From positions 1 through 27,199 of the forward strand of contig CAZLFA010000057.1 in assembly GCA_964558665.1 (NCBI GenBank): DNA of 27,199 nt, read 5' to 3'. The position numbers and the translations under genes are program-made. How positions within the stretch are numbered: the first letter of the stretch is position 1; the number at the start of each line of letters is the position of its first letter. This document shows positions 1 through 6,881 of this stretch, piece by piece. The stretch comes from CAZLFA01 sp964558665. Lineage in GTDB: Bacteria; Desulfobacterota; Syntrophia; Syntrophales; PHBD01. The notes beneath the pieces were generated by a model. That model was not told the origin of the DNA. It ran no database searches and saw nothing but the letters and a program-made list of their open reading frames with translations.

Positions 1-170
1 TTTATCAAAGAACCAAAATTAACATGATTTATGCACAACAAACCCAGAAGACCCATTCTTTGTAACTATTTGTAATGGTATAACAATAATGCACTTTAAA
101 CATGTACTCGACTTGAATTTTTTCGAGCATTCTGAACATCTTTCCTTAGCACTCAAGGAGGAGATGTTCT
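1..170 (+). mobile_element. 5' leader of the IS4-type element (left end not located)
   Basis: This AT-rich stretch precedes the transposase gene and holds its ribosome-binding site, AAGGAGGAG at 155-163, eight bases before the ATG. A short hairpin (CTCGA at 107-111, TCGAG at 123-127) lies just upstream; leader hairpins in some insertion sequences limit translation from read-through transcripts, but that role here is inference. I could not find a left-end partner for sequence around the transposase stop codon (CGGACAGTAGTG), so the element boundary is probably before base 1 or too diverged to see. Confidence 0.4.
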
Positions 171-1352
171 ATGTATACAGGCAAACTCGTTTTCTCTCAG
201 GTAATGGATTTACTGCCCTTACGTTCTTTTCGCCAGTACGTGGAACGTTATCAAGGCGACTACAAAACAAAGAGCTTCACATGCCTCGATCAGTATCTGT
301 GCATGGCATTCGCGCAGATTACATACAGAGAAAGCCTGCGGGACATCGAAACATGTCTTCGTTCTCAGAGCCAGAAACTATATCACATGGGCATCCGCGG
401 GAGAGTTTCCCGCTCTACCATCGCCGATGCCAACGAACAGAGAGACTGGCGTATTTATGCCGACCTCGCTCATTCTCTGATCGCCAGGGCGCGCAAGCTA
501 TACAGCAACGAGCAATTTGCTGTAGAACTGGAAGAAACAGTCTACGCCCTCGATGCAACAACGATCGATCTATGTCTTTCCATGTTTCCATGGGCAAGCT
601 TCCGGCAAACAAAAAGCGCCATCAAACTTCATACGCTTCTGGATCTGCGCAGCAGCATCCCGACGTTTATTCACATCTCCGACGGCAAGTTCCACGAAGT
701 CAACACACTCGACTTTATTCCCATAGAACCCGGCGCTTTCTATGTGATGGATCGTGGCTATCTCGATTACGCCAGACTGTACAATCTTGCCCAGATGTCA
801 GTCTTCTTCCTGATACGAGCCAAATCCAACCTGAGATACCGCAGAATCTATTCTCGTCCAACAGACAGAGAAACAGGTCTGATTTGCGATCAGTCGGTAA
901 TGCTTACCGGCTTCTATCAAGTAAAGAACTATCCAGAGAAACTACGTCGCGTAAAATATTACGATGCCGAAACCAAACAGACATTCGTGTTTCTCACAAA
1001 CAACTTTACATTACCGGCATTAACCATAGCCAAGCTATATCGTTGCCGCTGGCAAGTGGAGATCTTCTTCAAATGGATAAAACAAAATCTGCGCATCAAG
1101 AGGTTTTACGGAACTTCGGAGAATGCCGTGAAGACGCAAATATGGATTGCCATCTCCGTTTATGTTCTCGTAGCCATCTTGAAAAAGAAGCTTCATTTGC
1201 CGGTCAGTCTCTACACAATTTTACAGATATTGAGCGTGACTGTATTTGAAAGAACGCCTTTATTACAGTTACTTACAAATTACACATACAGAACTGAAAA
1301 TACTATGTTTCATAACCAGCTAAATTTATTTGACGAAACACCCGGACAGTAG
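171..1352 (+). CDS. IS4-family DDE transposase
   Basis: This 393-aa protein is an apparently intact transposase that would cut and paste its own element through an RNase H-like DDE active site. The N-terminal ~75 residues resemble the DUF4372 domain of one IS4 branch. Visible catalytic residues are D128 (context YALDATT), D194 (YVMDRGYLD) and E297, the last inside a complete IS4 signature Y-(2)-R-(3)-E-(6)-K (LYRCRWQVEIFFKWIK). The start is set by a strong Shine-Dalgarno, AAGGAGGAG, eight bases upstream of the ATG. No frameshift or internal stop is present, so it may be active. It stands alone, with no accessory gene, next to a decayed gene fragment, which fits a locally unstable region. The exact IS name cannot be given from sequence alone. 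Confidence 0.93.
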   Translation: MYTGKLVFSQVMDLLPLRSFRQYVERYQGDYKTKSFTCLDQYLCMAFAQITYRESLRDIETCLRSQSQKLYHMGIRGRVSRSTIADANEQRDWRIYADLAHSLIARARKLYSNEQFAVELEETVYALDATTIDLCLSMFPWASFRQTKSAIKLHTLLDLRSSIPTFIHISDGKFHEVNTLDFIPIEPGAFYVMDRGYLDYARLYNLAQMSVFFLIRAKSNLRYRRIYSRPTDRETGLICDQSVMLTGFYQVKNYPEKLRRVKYYDAETKQTFVFLTNNFTLPALTIAKLYRCRWQVEIFFKWIKQNLRIKRFYGTSENAVKTQIWIAISVYVLVAILKKKLHLPVSLYTILQILSVTVFERTPLLQLLTNYTYRTENTMFHNQLNLFDETPGQ

Positions 1353-1504
1353 TGATCTTCGATACACACGCAATAATCTATATCAACGACTACAGGAAGG
1401 CTTTTGATAGAACCAGCCTCATCAAAATCTTTCTTCAATGTAATGCAGGTTACAACCCGAACTGATTAACCTGGGTGAGGACAAATACCACTATTGTCTG
1501 TTAT
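1353..1504. other. Intergenic region downstream of the transposase with short inverted repeats
   Basis: No gene is visible. Two small dyads are present: TTTTGAT (1402-1408) with ATCAAAA (1421-1427), and CAGGTTA (1446-1452) with TAACCTG (1467-1473). The second encloses most of a sequence that recurs in diverged form at 24837-24871. The right end of the IS4-type element should lie in or just before this segment, but I could not fix it. Confidence 0.4.
1434..1468 (+). repeat. Copy A of a diverged 35-nt interspersed repeat
   Basis: This segment matches 24837-24871 at 28 of 35 positions without gaps, including the exact 12-mer CAACCCGAACTG. Both copies are non-coding, in the same orientation and about 23 kb apart. 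They could be relics of the same insertion sequence end or of a small repeat family; the sequence does not decide. Confidence 0.45.
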
Positions 1505-1990
1505 CTACGCCCTCACCAACCCCTGACGCTCCCATAGAAAGCCGAAATCAAACGGCTCCCCTCCCTGGTTCTTGACGCGGCGCGTTTCGCCATGTTCGTA
1601 TGACTTGAGAAGGTCGATCACTGCTTGGCGCCCCTTTGCCGTTTTTATCGCTTGCCGCGGTGTCTTGTTACCCAAAACTGGTAAGATCTCCTCAGTCCAG
1701 TTGGCGTAGGATTTTCTCATCTAGTTATGGATGAGCTGGGATGCGATCTCCGTCGGGAAATCCACTTGTGGTGATGCCGGAGCCGACTCCAGAACCTTCT
1801 CGGAGCGGGGATCAACAATATCCCTAATTTGATAACTAACGTTACCGGAAAGGTTCTCCAGCCACTGACGCGCATCATTAGCCAACTTCAAGGTGCGGCA
1901 GAAGACCTCCAAGGTATCTTTTCCTTTGGAGTAAAAAAGGGACGGGTTCATTATTTTTATAAATAGAAATTTTACCTGAAACCGTCGCAA
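1505..1990 (-). pseudogene. Truncated, amber-interrupted C-terminal fragment of an Xre/MbcA/ParS toxin-binding-like domain protein
   Basis: Two adjacent minus-strand reading frames (1990-1721 and 1720-1505) are in the same frame, separated by one TAG at 1721-1723. Read through, they give a continuous fragment of about 160 residues. The downstream part contains W..EILPVLGNKTPRQA, then a G-R-Q-A-V-I-D-L-L-K helix and FDFGFLWERQGL. These resemble the C-terminal module found in MbcA/ParS-type antitoxins and in some SEC-C or pRiA4b ORF-3-like proteins. The upstream part resembles the preceding domain of the longer proteins. The first in-frame ATG (1951) has no Shine-Dalgarno and the expected N-terminal region is absent, so I read this as a decayed remnant. 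Amber read-through as pyrrolysine is a remote alternative; no pyl gene is present here. Confidence 0.6.
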
Positions 1991-2036
1991 GTCGAGCGCC
2001 GCTGCAAGCGGTCTGCGGCATGACGCAACAATGCCG

Positions 2037-3095
2037 TCACGATCCTTTTAGCCGGTTCCACGTTTCCATGTCGGCTTTTGCCTTCTCCTGCTCTCCAAGC
2101 ATCTTGTAAGCCCTTGAACGCAGGAAGAATGCCCGCGGAAGCTTGCCTTTGGTTATCTTGATGTACTTGTTGAGATATGGAAGTGCCTCCCGGGGCTTGT
2201 TCATCTGCATCAGAGCCCATCCCATATTACCGTTGATTCCCCCATGGTTCGGAGCCGCTTCAACTGCTTCCTGTATTTCCTTAAGACCTTCCTGCTTTTT
2301 ACCCATCTTCATCAGATTGACGCCGTGGGCACTCAGGGCAAGCATCTGCATCGGATCAAGCTTCATTGCGTGCTCAAGGTCCCGGGCTGCTTTGGCGTTT
2401 TCGTTCAACATCACATAAATAGTGCCGCGCAAGGCATATGCTCTTGCCCAGTTCGGCGAAAGTTCGATGGCCTTGGAATAGGCCTCCGCGGCTTCTTCCA
2501 GCTTTTGCTGAAAACTCAGGGTAATGCCCTGATTCAAATATTCCAGGGCAGCAAATTCACTCGCCTTTTCGTCGAACTTTTTGTGAAGCTCAATGGTTCT
2601 TTCCGATGTCTTTCCTGCCCCGGCAGCTTTCTTTGCCTCAGCCAGTTCCCTGTTGAGACGTTCGATTTCTTTCAGGGAGTCCGTGGATTTCCTGCGCAGC
2701 TGTTCGAGCTCTGATGCGCGTTCCTGATCGTTTTTGATTGCAGCAAGAGATCTTGCGACGTTATCGGGATCGGCGATCAGCCTGGACTTGAGATAATATG
2801 TCTTTCCGTCCCATTTCTCTTCCAGAATCACAGTGACGACAACACCTGCCGTATATGTTACTATTTCATCCTTTGTGAGCTGTGCATCCTTGACGATGGT
2901 GTTGCTGATCAGATATGTTCCCATCTCTTCCAGCAGCAGCCGCTTGACCTGTTCCAGCGCAACCGCCCGGCTTGAGAGCTTGCTGTCGGCATCTCCCGCC
3001 TGATAGTTATATTCCCTGATTAAAGTGATCGGTGCCGCTGAAAGCTGGCTTGCCGCCAACAGTATAAGAAGAAATGCAAGAATGACTTTTTTCAT
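2037..3095 (-). CDS. Exported TPR-repeat protein with FlgT/LPP20-like N-terminal domain
   Basis: The start is placed at ATG 3095, not at the in-frame codon 33 bases upstream, because GGGGAGGAG sits just before it and translation then opens with a clean signal peptide (MKKVILAFLLILLAASQLSAA). The mature 352-aa protein is predicted periplasmic or outer-membrane associated. Residues ~22-120 form a domain also seen in the DUF4384 protein at 24995-25807 (RA-rich helix, GTYL-S pattern, then a W...YYLKSRL strand). A heptad-rich coiled coil follows (~125-170), then at least four TPR units (~185-345), including AYSKAIELSPNWARAYALRG and ALPYLNKYIKITKGKLPRAF. TPRs bind partner proteins; the partner is unknown. 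It follows the TrpF-like gene by 115 bases and could be the last gene of that operon. Confidence 0.85.
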   Translation of the reverse strand: MKKVILAFLLILLAASQLSAAPITLIREYNYQAGDADSKLSSRAVALEQVKRLLLEEMGTYLISNTIVKDAQLTKDEIVTYTAGVVVTVILEEKWDGKTYYLKSRLIADPDNVARSLAAIKNDQERASELEQLRRKSTDSLKEIERLNRELAEAKKAAGAGKTSERTIELHKKFDEKASEFAALEYLNQGITLSFQQKLEEAAEAYSKAIELSPNWARAYALRGTIYVMLNENAKAARDLEHAMKLDPMQMLALSAHGVNLMKMGKKQEGLKEIQEAVEAAPNHGGINGNMGWALMQMNKPREALPYLNKYIKITKGKLPRAFFLRSRAYKMLGEQEKAKADMETWNRLKGS

Positions 3096-3099
3096 GTCG

Positions 3100-3108
3100 C
3101 TCCTCCCC
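3100..3108 (-). promoter_or_regulatory. Ribosome-binding site fixing the start of the TPR gene
   Basis: On the minus strand this reads GGGGAGGAG, four bases before the ATG at 3095-3093. The longer in-frame start at 3128 has no comparable site and would put extra charged residues before the signal peptide. Confidence 0.7.
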
Positions 3109-3210
3109 AAAGTTTTTTTTGTCGACAAACACCGCAGATATTTTTGCCGATGCTTATTATCGCCACGGGAATGAAATATGTCCTCAACTGAAATTATGCG
3201 GCAAGACCGT

Positions 3211-4008
3211 TTAACGTTTCAATGCCTCTGACGCACGGCGTGCTTCTTTGATCAGACGCCTGACCTTCTGCAAATCCTTCCTGAACCTGACGGGACGGCC
3301 GGCATCATCGACCGCATTCGTTTTTGTGCAACTGTCGACGCCGGCAGGCTTCACGCCGGCGACAGCGTCAAACACGTTTTCAGGAGATATCCCCCCTGCC
3401 AGGATTACAGGAATTGCAGAGGACGAGACGAGCGCCGCGGCAATATTCCAGTCGCATGTCTCCCCGGTTATCCCGACATATCCGTTGACGGGCTGGCACT
3501 CCTTGCTGTTTGAGGCACCTGTATTCAATACGGTGTCCGTCATGAATATATCGCTGTATGGCTCAAGGATGCGTGCAACTTCCAGGACGGATTCCAGATT
3601 GTGATTGCGGGAAAGGCCGTCACCGGACTGAGGCACCGGTATCGAACGCATTATCCTCATCTTCGGGAAGGTTCTCCTGACGGCCTGCTGGTTTGTGATC
3701 ATACGCTCGAGTTCCGTGGTTCTTTTATCCGCATCTGCAAAGAGCGACATGGCTTCGCAGAAATGGACGATGTCCGGACGGTAATAATCAAGCGCCTTCA
3801 TTATCGCCTCCCGATCACCTGCAAGCGGTATCAGGCTGCTTTGCCTGCCCGCATTCTTTACAAAGTTCACTGTTTCCAGCACAACTGGCGACAGCCATTC
3901 ATCCCGATAAGGTATAACGCTCCCGATGTGATCAGCGCCGACCTCAACCAGCTGCCCGGCTTCTCCCGGCGTCTCTATTTCATATATCTGTACGATGATC
4001 CTGTTCAT
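3211..4008 (-). CDS. TrpF-like (phosphoribosylanthranilate isomerase family) barrel protein lacking the catalytic cysteine
   Basis: This 265-aa protein has the pattern of a TrpF beta/alpha barrel: VQIYEIETPGEA at the first strand, GADHIGSVI, D158 in IFMTDT, GITGETCDW, and a phosphate-binding ILAGGISPENV followed by GVDSCTKTNAVD. True TrpF enzymes use a cysteine in a KICG motif as general base and an aspartate as general acid. Here the cysteine position is Y9, while the aspartate appears kept. The protein is also ~60 residues longer than usual TrpF (~200). It probably binds a phosphorylated sugar-like ligand but may not catalyse the tryptophan-pathway Amadori rearrangement. No other trp gene is nearby. 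It follows the YjdF-like gene by 17 bases. Family confident, activity uncertain. Confidence 0.7.
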   Translation of the reverse strand: MNRIIVQIYEIETPGEAGQLVEVGADHIGSVIPYRDEWLSPVVLETVNFVKNAGRQSSLIPLAGDREAIMKALDYYRPDIVHFCEAMSLFADADKRTTELERMITNQQAVRRTFPKMRIMRSIPVPQSGDGLSRNHNLESVLEVARILEPYSDIFMTDTVLNTGASNSKECQPVNGYVGITGETCDWNIAAALVSSSAIPVILAGGISPENVFDAVAGVKPAGVDSCTKTNAVDDAGRPVRFRKDLQKVRRLIKEARRASEALKR

Positions 4009-4025
4009 TTTTCACCGGCGTTACG

Positions 4026-4673
4026 TTATTGCTCTTTATCCTTCAAGGAAACCATGCCGGTCTGTCTCTGCAAACTTGAAATCTGGCGGTCATGATATCT
4101 TGAAAAAATCAGCAGGGCGGATGCAGCGCCGATCAGCGCCATGAACATATCCCACTGCGAGTCCCATTCGTCGCCCTGCGTGCCCAGGAACTGTTCAGCT
4201 CCCTGCCCCAGTATCACTGCAGACAGCCATTCCAGCAGCTCATAAGCGGCGCTTGCCGCCAGGCATATGCAGACAACGATGAAAGCCAGCATTCTTTTTC
4301 CCATTACATATCCCCCGCGAATAAGTATCTCCCGGGCGAGGACGGCAGGCACGAACCCCTGGGCGAAATGGCCGATTCTGTCATAATGATTCCTCATGAA
4401 CCCTAACTTCTCCTGAAGCCAGAACCCCAGGGGCACTCTGGCGTAGGTGTATTCTCCTCCCAAAATGAGGATGAGAAAATGGAAGAAGATGAGGACGTAC
4501 ATCAAAGTCGTCAAAGGATACGATCTGAACGTTGCAATAAGCAGGGGAATGCTGATGAGAACGGGCAGGACTTCCAGAAACCAGGTCAGTCTGTCGTAGG
4601 GATGAAGCCCCGAATAAAGAAGATACGCCAAAACGATGAGCAGGAGAACGCACAGTACAGGTTTTCTATTCAT
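4026..4673 (-). CDS. YjdF-like (DUF2238) inner-membrane protein
   Basis: This 215-aa protein has about six hydrophobic segments spread over residues ~5-190 and carries the motifs typical of the DUF2238/YjdF family: HYDRIGHFAQGFVPA, an AREIL stretch, AYELLEWLSA and FLGTQGDEWDSQWDMF. The conserved H, D, E and W residues near the membrane surface hint at metal or lipid chemistry, but the family has no settled function that I know of. A Shine-Dalgarno-like AGAGGATGGAG precedes the ATG. The gene sits 19 bases after the DUF4301 stop and 17 bases before the TrpF-like start, so all three are almost certainly cotranscribed. The highly charged C-terminal tail after residue ~195 is probably cytoplasmic. 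Confidence 0.85.
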   Translation of the reverse strand: MNRKPVLCVLLLIVLAYLLYSGLHPYDRLTWFLEVLPVLISIPLLIATFRSYPLTTLMYVLIFFHFLILILGGEYTYARVPLGFWLQEKLGFMRNHYDRIGHFAQGFVPAVLAREILIRGGYVMGKRMLAFIVVCICLAASAAYELLEWLSAVILGQGAEQFLGTQGDEWDSQWDMFMALIGAASALLIFSRYHDRQISSLQRQTGMVSLKDKEQ

Positions 4674-4692
4674 GGCTCCATCCTCTGAATTT

Positions 4693-6282
4693 TCATGAAG
4701 GCAGATGTTGCGGGCGCAGGAGATCGTAAACCGTCTTCACAGGGTTGAAAGTCTCCAGAGGAACTTCTACAAAGACCGTATTCCAGTGCGCCATAGATCC
4801 GTTCCAGAGACCGGGAAGTTCCAGGGCCTTTATCACCCTGCCCTTCTCCGTCTTCTGTGAAACGCAAAAGGCCTTCCTGTTCACAAAATCGTCCAGGTCG
4901 AATTTCCGCCCCCGGTAATCAACGATGCCGCAGACGAGATCGACCGGGTTGAAGTGAGATGATGAACGCCATATGCTCATCTGTTCCTCCGAGGATTGGT
5001 CGATCTGAAACCCTTCGACGATTTGCATGGAGGTCATGCCGCTGCTTTCCTCCACCCAGAAAGGCCCCCCGCCCGGCTCTCCTTCATTCTTCACCATGCC
5101 GCATACCCTTAACGGCCTGTTCATGGAATTGAACAGCTTCTCCGCCTTCTTCTCCATATTCAGGTTCTTAAAACCGGCAGGCATTCCGATATGCAGATCG
5201 TCTCTGCAGAAGGATTCTGCCTCCTGCAGAAAAGCGCCCGATATCCGCTTTTCGTCTATGAGCCTCAAGTATTCGAATATCCTGTTCCTGAGACGGATAA
5301 AAAAACCGGCCAGGGCCTTCTTGTGCATAATTGACGAACCATTCATCATCTCGGGAAGGATATTGTCGATGTTTTTAATAATTATAATATCCCCTTTGAT
5401 GGAGTTCAGGTTCTTCAGGAGCGATCCATGGCCGCCGGGCCTGAAAACAAGCTTTCCGTTTTCGTCGCGCAGCGGACAGTTCTCTCCGCCGAGAGCAATC
5501 GTATTTGTTGATGACGACTGGATGGAAAGTTCAAGGTCATATTTGACATCATATCTGAGTTCATACGCGGGCAGTACTTTTTCAAGATAATCCGCAACGG
5601 CGCTTTCATGTTCTGCGGAAACCGTTATATGGATTCTGCTGACATTGGATTTGCCCCGGGCGTAGAGGGCTGCTTCGACGAGGTGCTCGTCTAACGCTGT
5701 ACGGCTGAACGCCTCAGGTGCTGTGCGGCTGTACGCCCCCGGTTCATCCCGGCCATCCGAATCTGGATACTTATGAAACTTCAGGAGCGCCTTGGGGAGA
5801 TTGCCGTAATTAAGACCATCGGGCGTCAGAATATATCGCAAAATGTCGCCCGTTCTTCGTCCGGCGATGAGATCACGCAGATCCCCGCCATTAAGCCTTA
5901 CGCACTTTTCCAGGTCACTCCAGAAGGCGTACGCCTCCAGGTTGCCAAGAAACTTCCCGGTATCTTCGGCATATTCAAAGCCGTTATTTTCCAGCGCCTG
6001 AAACCAGTCGCTGAACATGCGGCTCGCCGCACCCGATGCCGGCAGAAACTTTACGATGTCGGCCTTTTCAGCCTCTTCGTCGAAAAACCTTACCAGCTCT
6101 TCCTTTTCTTTTTCGGGAATTCCAATAATGCCGTCGTTGACGGTGCACGGCCTGCTGAGCCTGATGCGATCCGCGCCCGTTGTTATGGACTCCATCTGAG
6201 CCTCGGCTTGTGAAACGGTAAGGCCTTCTGCCTCTATCTGTCTGATATCTTCCTGAGTGAAAAGTGTGTCTGATTTACGCAT
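4693..6282 (-). CDS. DUF4301 family protein, nucleotidyltransferase-like
   Basis: This ~529-aa protein matches the DUF4301 pattern. The N-terminal LPASGAASRMF (around residue 80) and the later FRPGGHGSLLKNLN (around residue 280) resemble the G-rich nucleotide loop and sugar-binding loop of UDP-sugar pyrophosphorylases. RTALDEHLVEAALYA, KNIDNILPE and GMVKNEGEPGGGPFWV are further conserved blocks. A role in activating a sugar or alcohol phosphate is plausible but unproven. ATG 6282 is preferred over GTG 6285. The start overlaps the stop of the small basic ORF upstream by eight bases, implying translational coupling. A 24-bp tandem duplication (5696-5743) has doubled the A-(Y/F)-S-R-T-A segment just before the EHLVEAALYA block. 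Confidence 0.82.
   Translation of the reverse strand: MRKSDTLFTQEDIRQIEAEGLTVSQAEAQMESITTGADRIRLSRPCTVNDGIIGIPEKEKEELVRFFDEEAEKADIVKFLPASGAASRMFSDWFQALENNGFEYAEDTGKFLGNLEAYAFWSDLEKCVRLNGGDLRDLIAGRRTGDILRYILTPDGLNYGNLPKALLKFHKYPDSDGRDEPGAYSRTAPEAFSRTALDEHLVEAALYARGKSNVSRIHITVSAEHESAVADYLEKVLPAYELRYDVKYDLELSIQSSSTNTIALGGENCPLRDENGKLVFRPGGHGSLLKNLNSIKGDIIIIKNIDNILPEMMNGSSIMHKKALAGFFIRLRNRIFEYLRLIDEKRISGAFLQEAESFCRDDLHIGMPAGFKNLNMEKKAEKLFNSMNRPLRVCGMVKNEGEPGGGPFWVEESSGMTSMQIVEGFQIDQSSEEQMSIWRSSSHFNPVDLVCGIVDYRGRKFDLDDFVNRKAFCVSQKTEKGRVIKALELPGLWNGSMAHWNTVFVEVPLETFNPVKTVYDLLRPQHLPS
5696..5743 (-). repeat. 24-bp imperfect tandem duplication inside the DUF4301 gene
   Basis: Two adjacent 24-base units (5696-5719 and 5720-5743) differ at four positions and keep the reading frame. 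They encode consecutive AYSRTAPE-like and AFSRTALD-like octapeptides. The copy next to EHLVEAALYA is the canonical one, so the other is probably a recent in-frame duplication in a surface loop. Confidence 0.7.
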
Positions 6283-6388
6283 CACGCTTCTTTTTGATTT
6301 TACGAATACTGTCTTTCTGTATTTTTTTCTTTTCCCTCAGCAGCCGTGAAACATCTTTCTGCCTGCGGGTGACTCTTTCCTTCGACAT
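6275..6388 (-). CDS. Small lysine/arginine-rich protein (37 aa), hypothetical
   Basis: This short ORF reads MSKERVTRRQKD, then SRLLREKKKIQK, and ends IKKKRDA. It has an AGAGG Shine-Dalgarno eight bases upstream of the ATG, and its TAA overlaps the DUF4301 start codon region by eight bases, an arrangement typical of translational coupling. About half the residues are K or R, which suggests RNA or ribosome binding or a largely helical charged peptide, but I recognise no family. It is the first gene of the minus-strand operon that continues into DUF4301, the YjdF-like gene and the TrpF-like gene. It could be only a leader peptide controlling DUF4301 translation. Confidence 0.5.
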   Translation of the reverse strand: MSKERVTRRQKDVSRLLREKKKIQKDSIRKIKKKRDA

Positions 6389-6442
6389 TTTAATACCTCT
6401 GGTGCTGCTGAAAAACGCTCAGGTAATGGTTGCAACATTAAT

Positions 6443-6569
6443 ATATTTTTGCATTAAAGGTTCTCCAAAGGCGAATTTAATATTTTTTCATCAGGTGATG
6501 CCTGGTTAATGGTCACAGCTTCCGTCGAAAAAATATTCTGAGCCTTTGAGGACTTTTAATGCAAAATAT
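6443..6569 (-). repeat. Long imperfect palindrome, copy 1 of a structured repeat family
   Basis: The arms 6443-6488 and 6528-6569 pair over about 40 bases with small gaps around a ~39-base loop. On the minus strand the first arm ends GGCTCAGAATATTTTT and the second begins AAAAATATTAAATTCGCC. Both core sequences recur, in the same order, in the palindrome at 17526-17616. The element begins about 22 bases past the stop of the last efflux-operon gene, so it could act as a transcript end or stabiliser. Confidence 0.65.
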
Positions 6570-6590
6570 TATCTAGCTTCCGGGCGGAAA

Positions 6591-6881
6591 CTAAATGATT
6601 TCCTCTAATGGTAAGATAAACCCCCTGATGCCGGCGCGCGGATGTGAACTCTTCATTTCCCTGAGCAGATCAGAAATAACAGCTACCTCCCGATCCGTGA
6701 CACCGACGAACAGAACATTATTGCCTCCCGGCCAGGTATGCGTCCCCAGTTTGGGTTCCGTTTCCGTCCCCTCCCCTCTTACTTCTTCCAGCTTTGTGTA
6801 ACAACGGATTCCGGCCTGTTTGATCCTTCCTATGACATCATAGTCGGTGGCCTTCGAATAGACGATCAGATACATCTTCAT
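6591..6881 (-). CDS. PG0541-type PII-like transporter-associated protein
   Basis: This 96-aa protein is small and ferredoxin-like/PII-like in pattern: MKMYLIVYSKATDYDVIGRIKQ, a GTHTWPGGNNVLFVGV block, then SDLLREMK and a FILPLEEII terminus. Similar small proteins (PG0541 family) are encoded with RND pumps in several phyla. A PII-like fold suggests it senses a small ligand and contacts a membrane partner, here presumably the pump, but the ligand is unknown. Its ATG overlaps the pump gene's TGA (ATGA), and an AGGGAGGA Shine-Dalgarno lies seven bases upstream, so it is firmly in the efflux operon. It is the last gene; a large palindrome follows the stop codon. Confidence 0.8.
   Translation of the reverse strand: MKMYLIVYSKATDYDVIGRIKQAGIRCYTKLEEVRGEGTETEPKLGTHTWPGGNNVLFVGVTDREVAVISDLLREMKSSHPRAGIRGFILPLEEII

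Noticed and set aside
89..1249. A 386-codon open frame on the plus strand overlapping the transposase
   Set aside because: It is in another frame of the transposase gene, is rich in R, S, H and Q without any domain pattern, and lacks a ribosome-binding site, whereas the 171-1352 frame has full IS4 motifs.
5027..5590. A 187-codon plus-strand open frame opposite the DUF4301 gene
   Set aside because: It is antisense to conserved DUF4301 blocks and has no supporting ribosome-binding site or motif.
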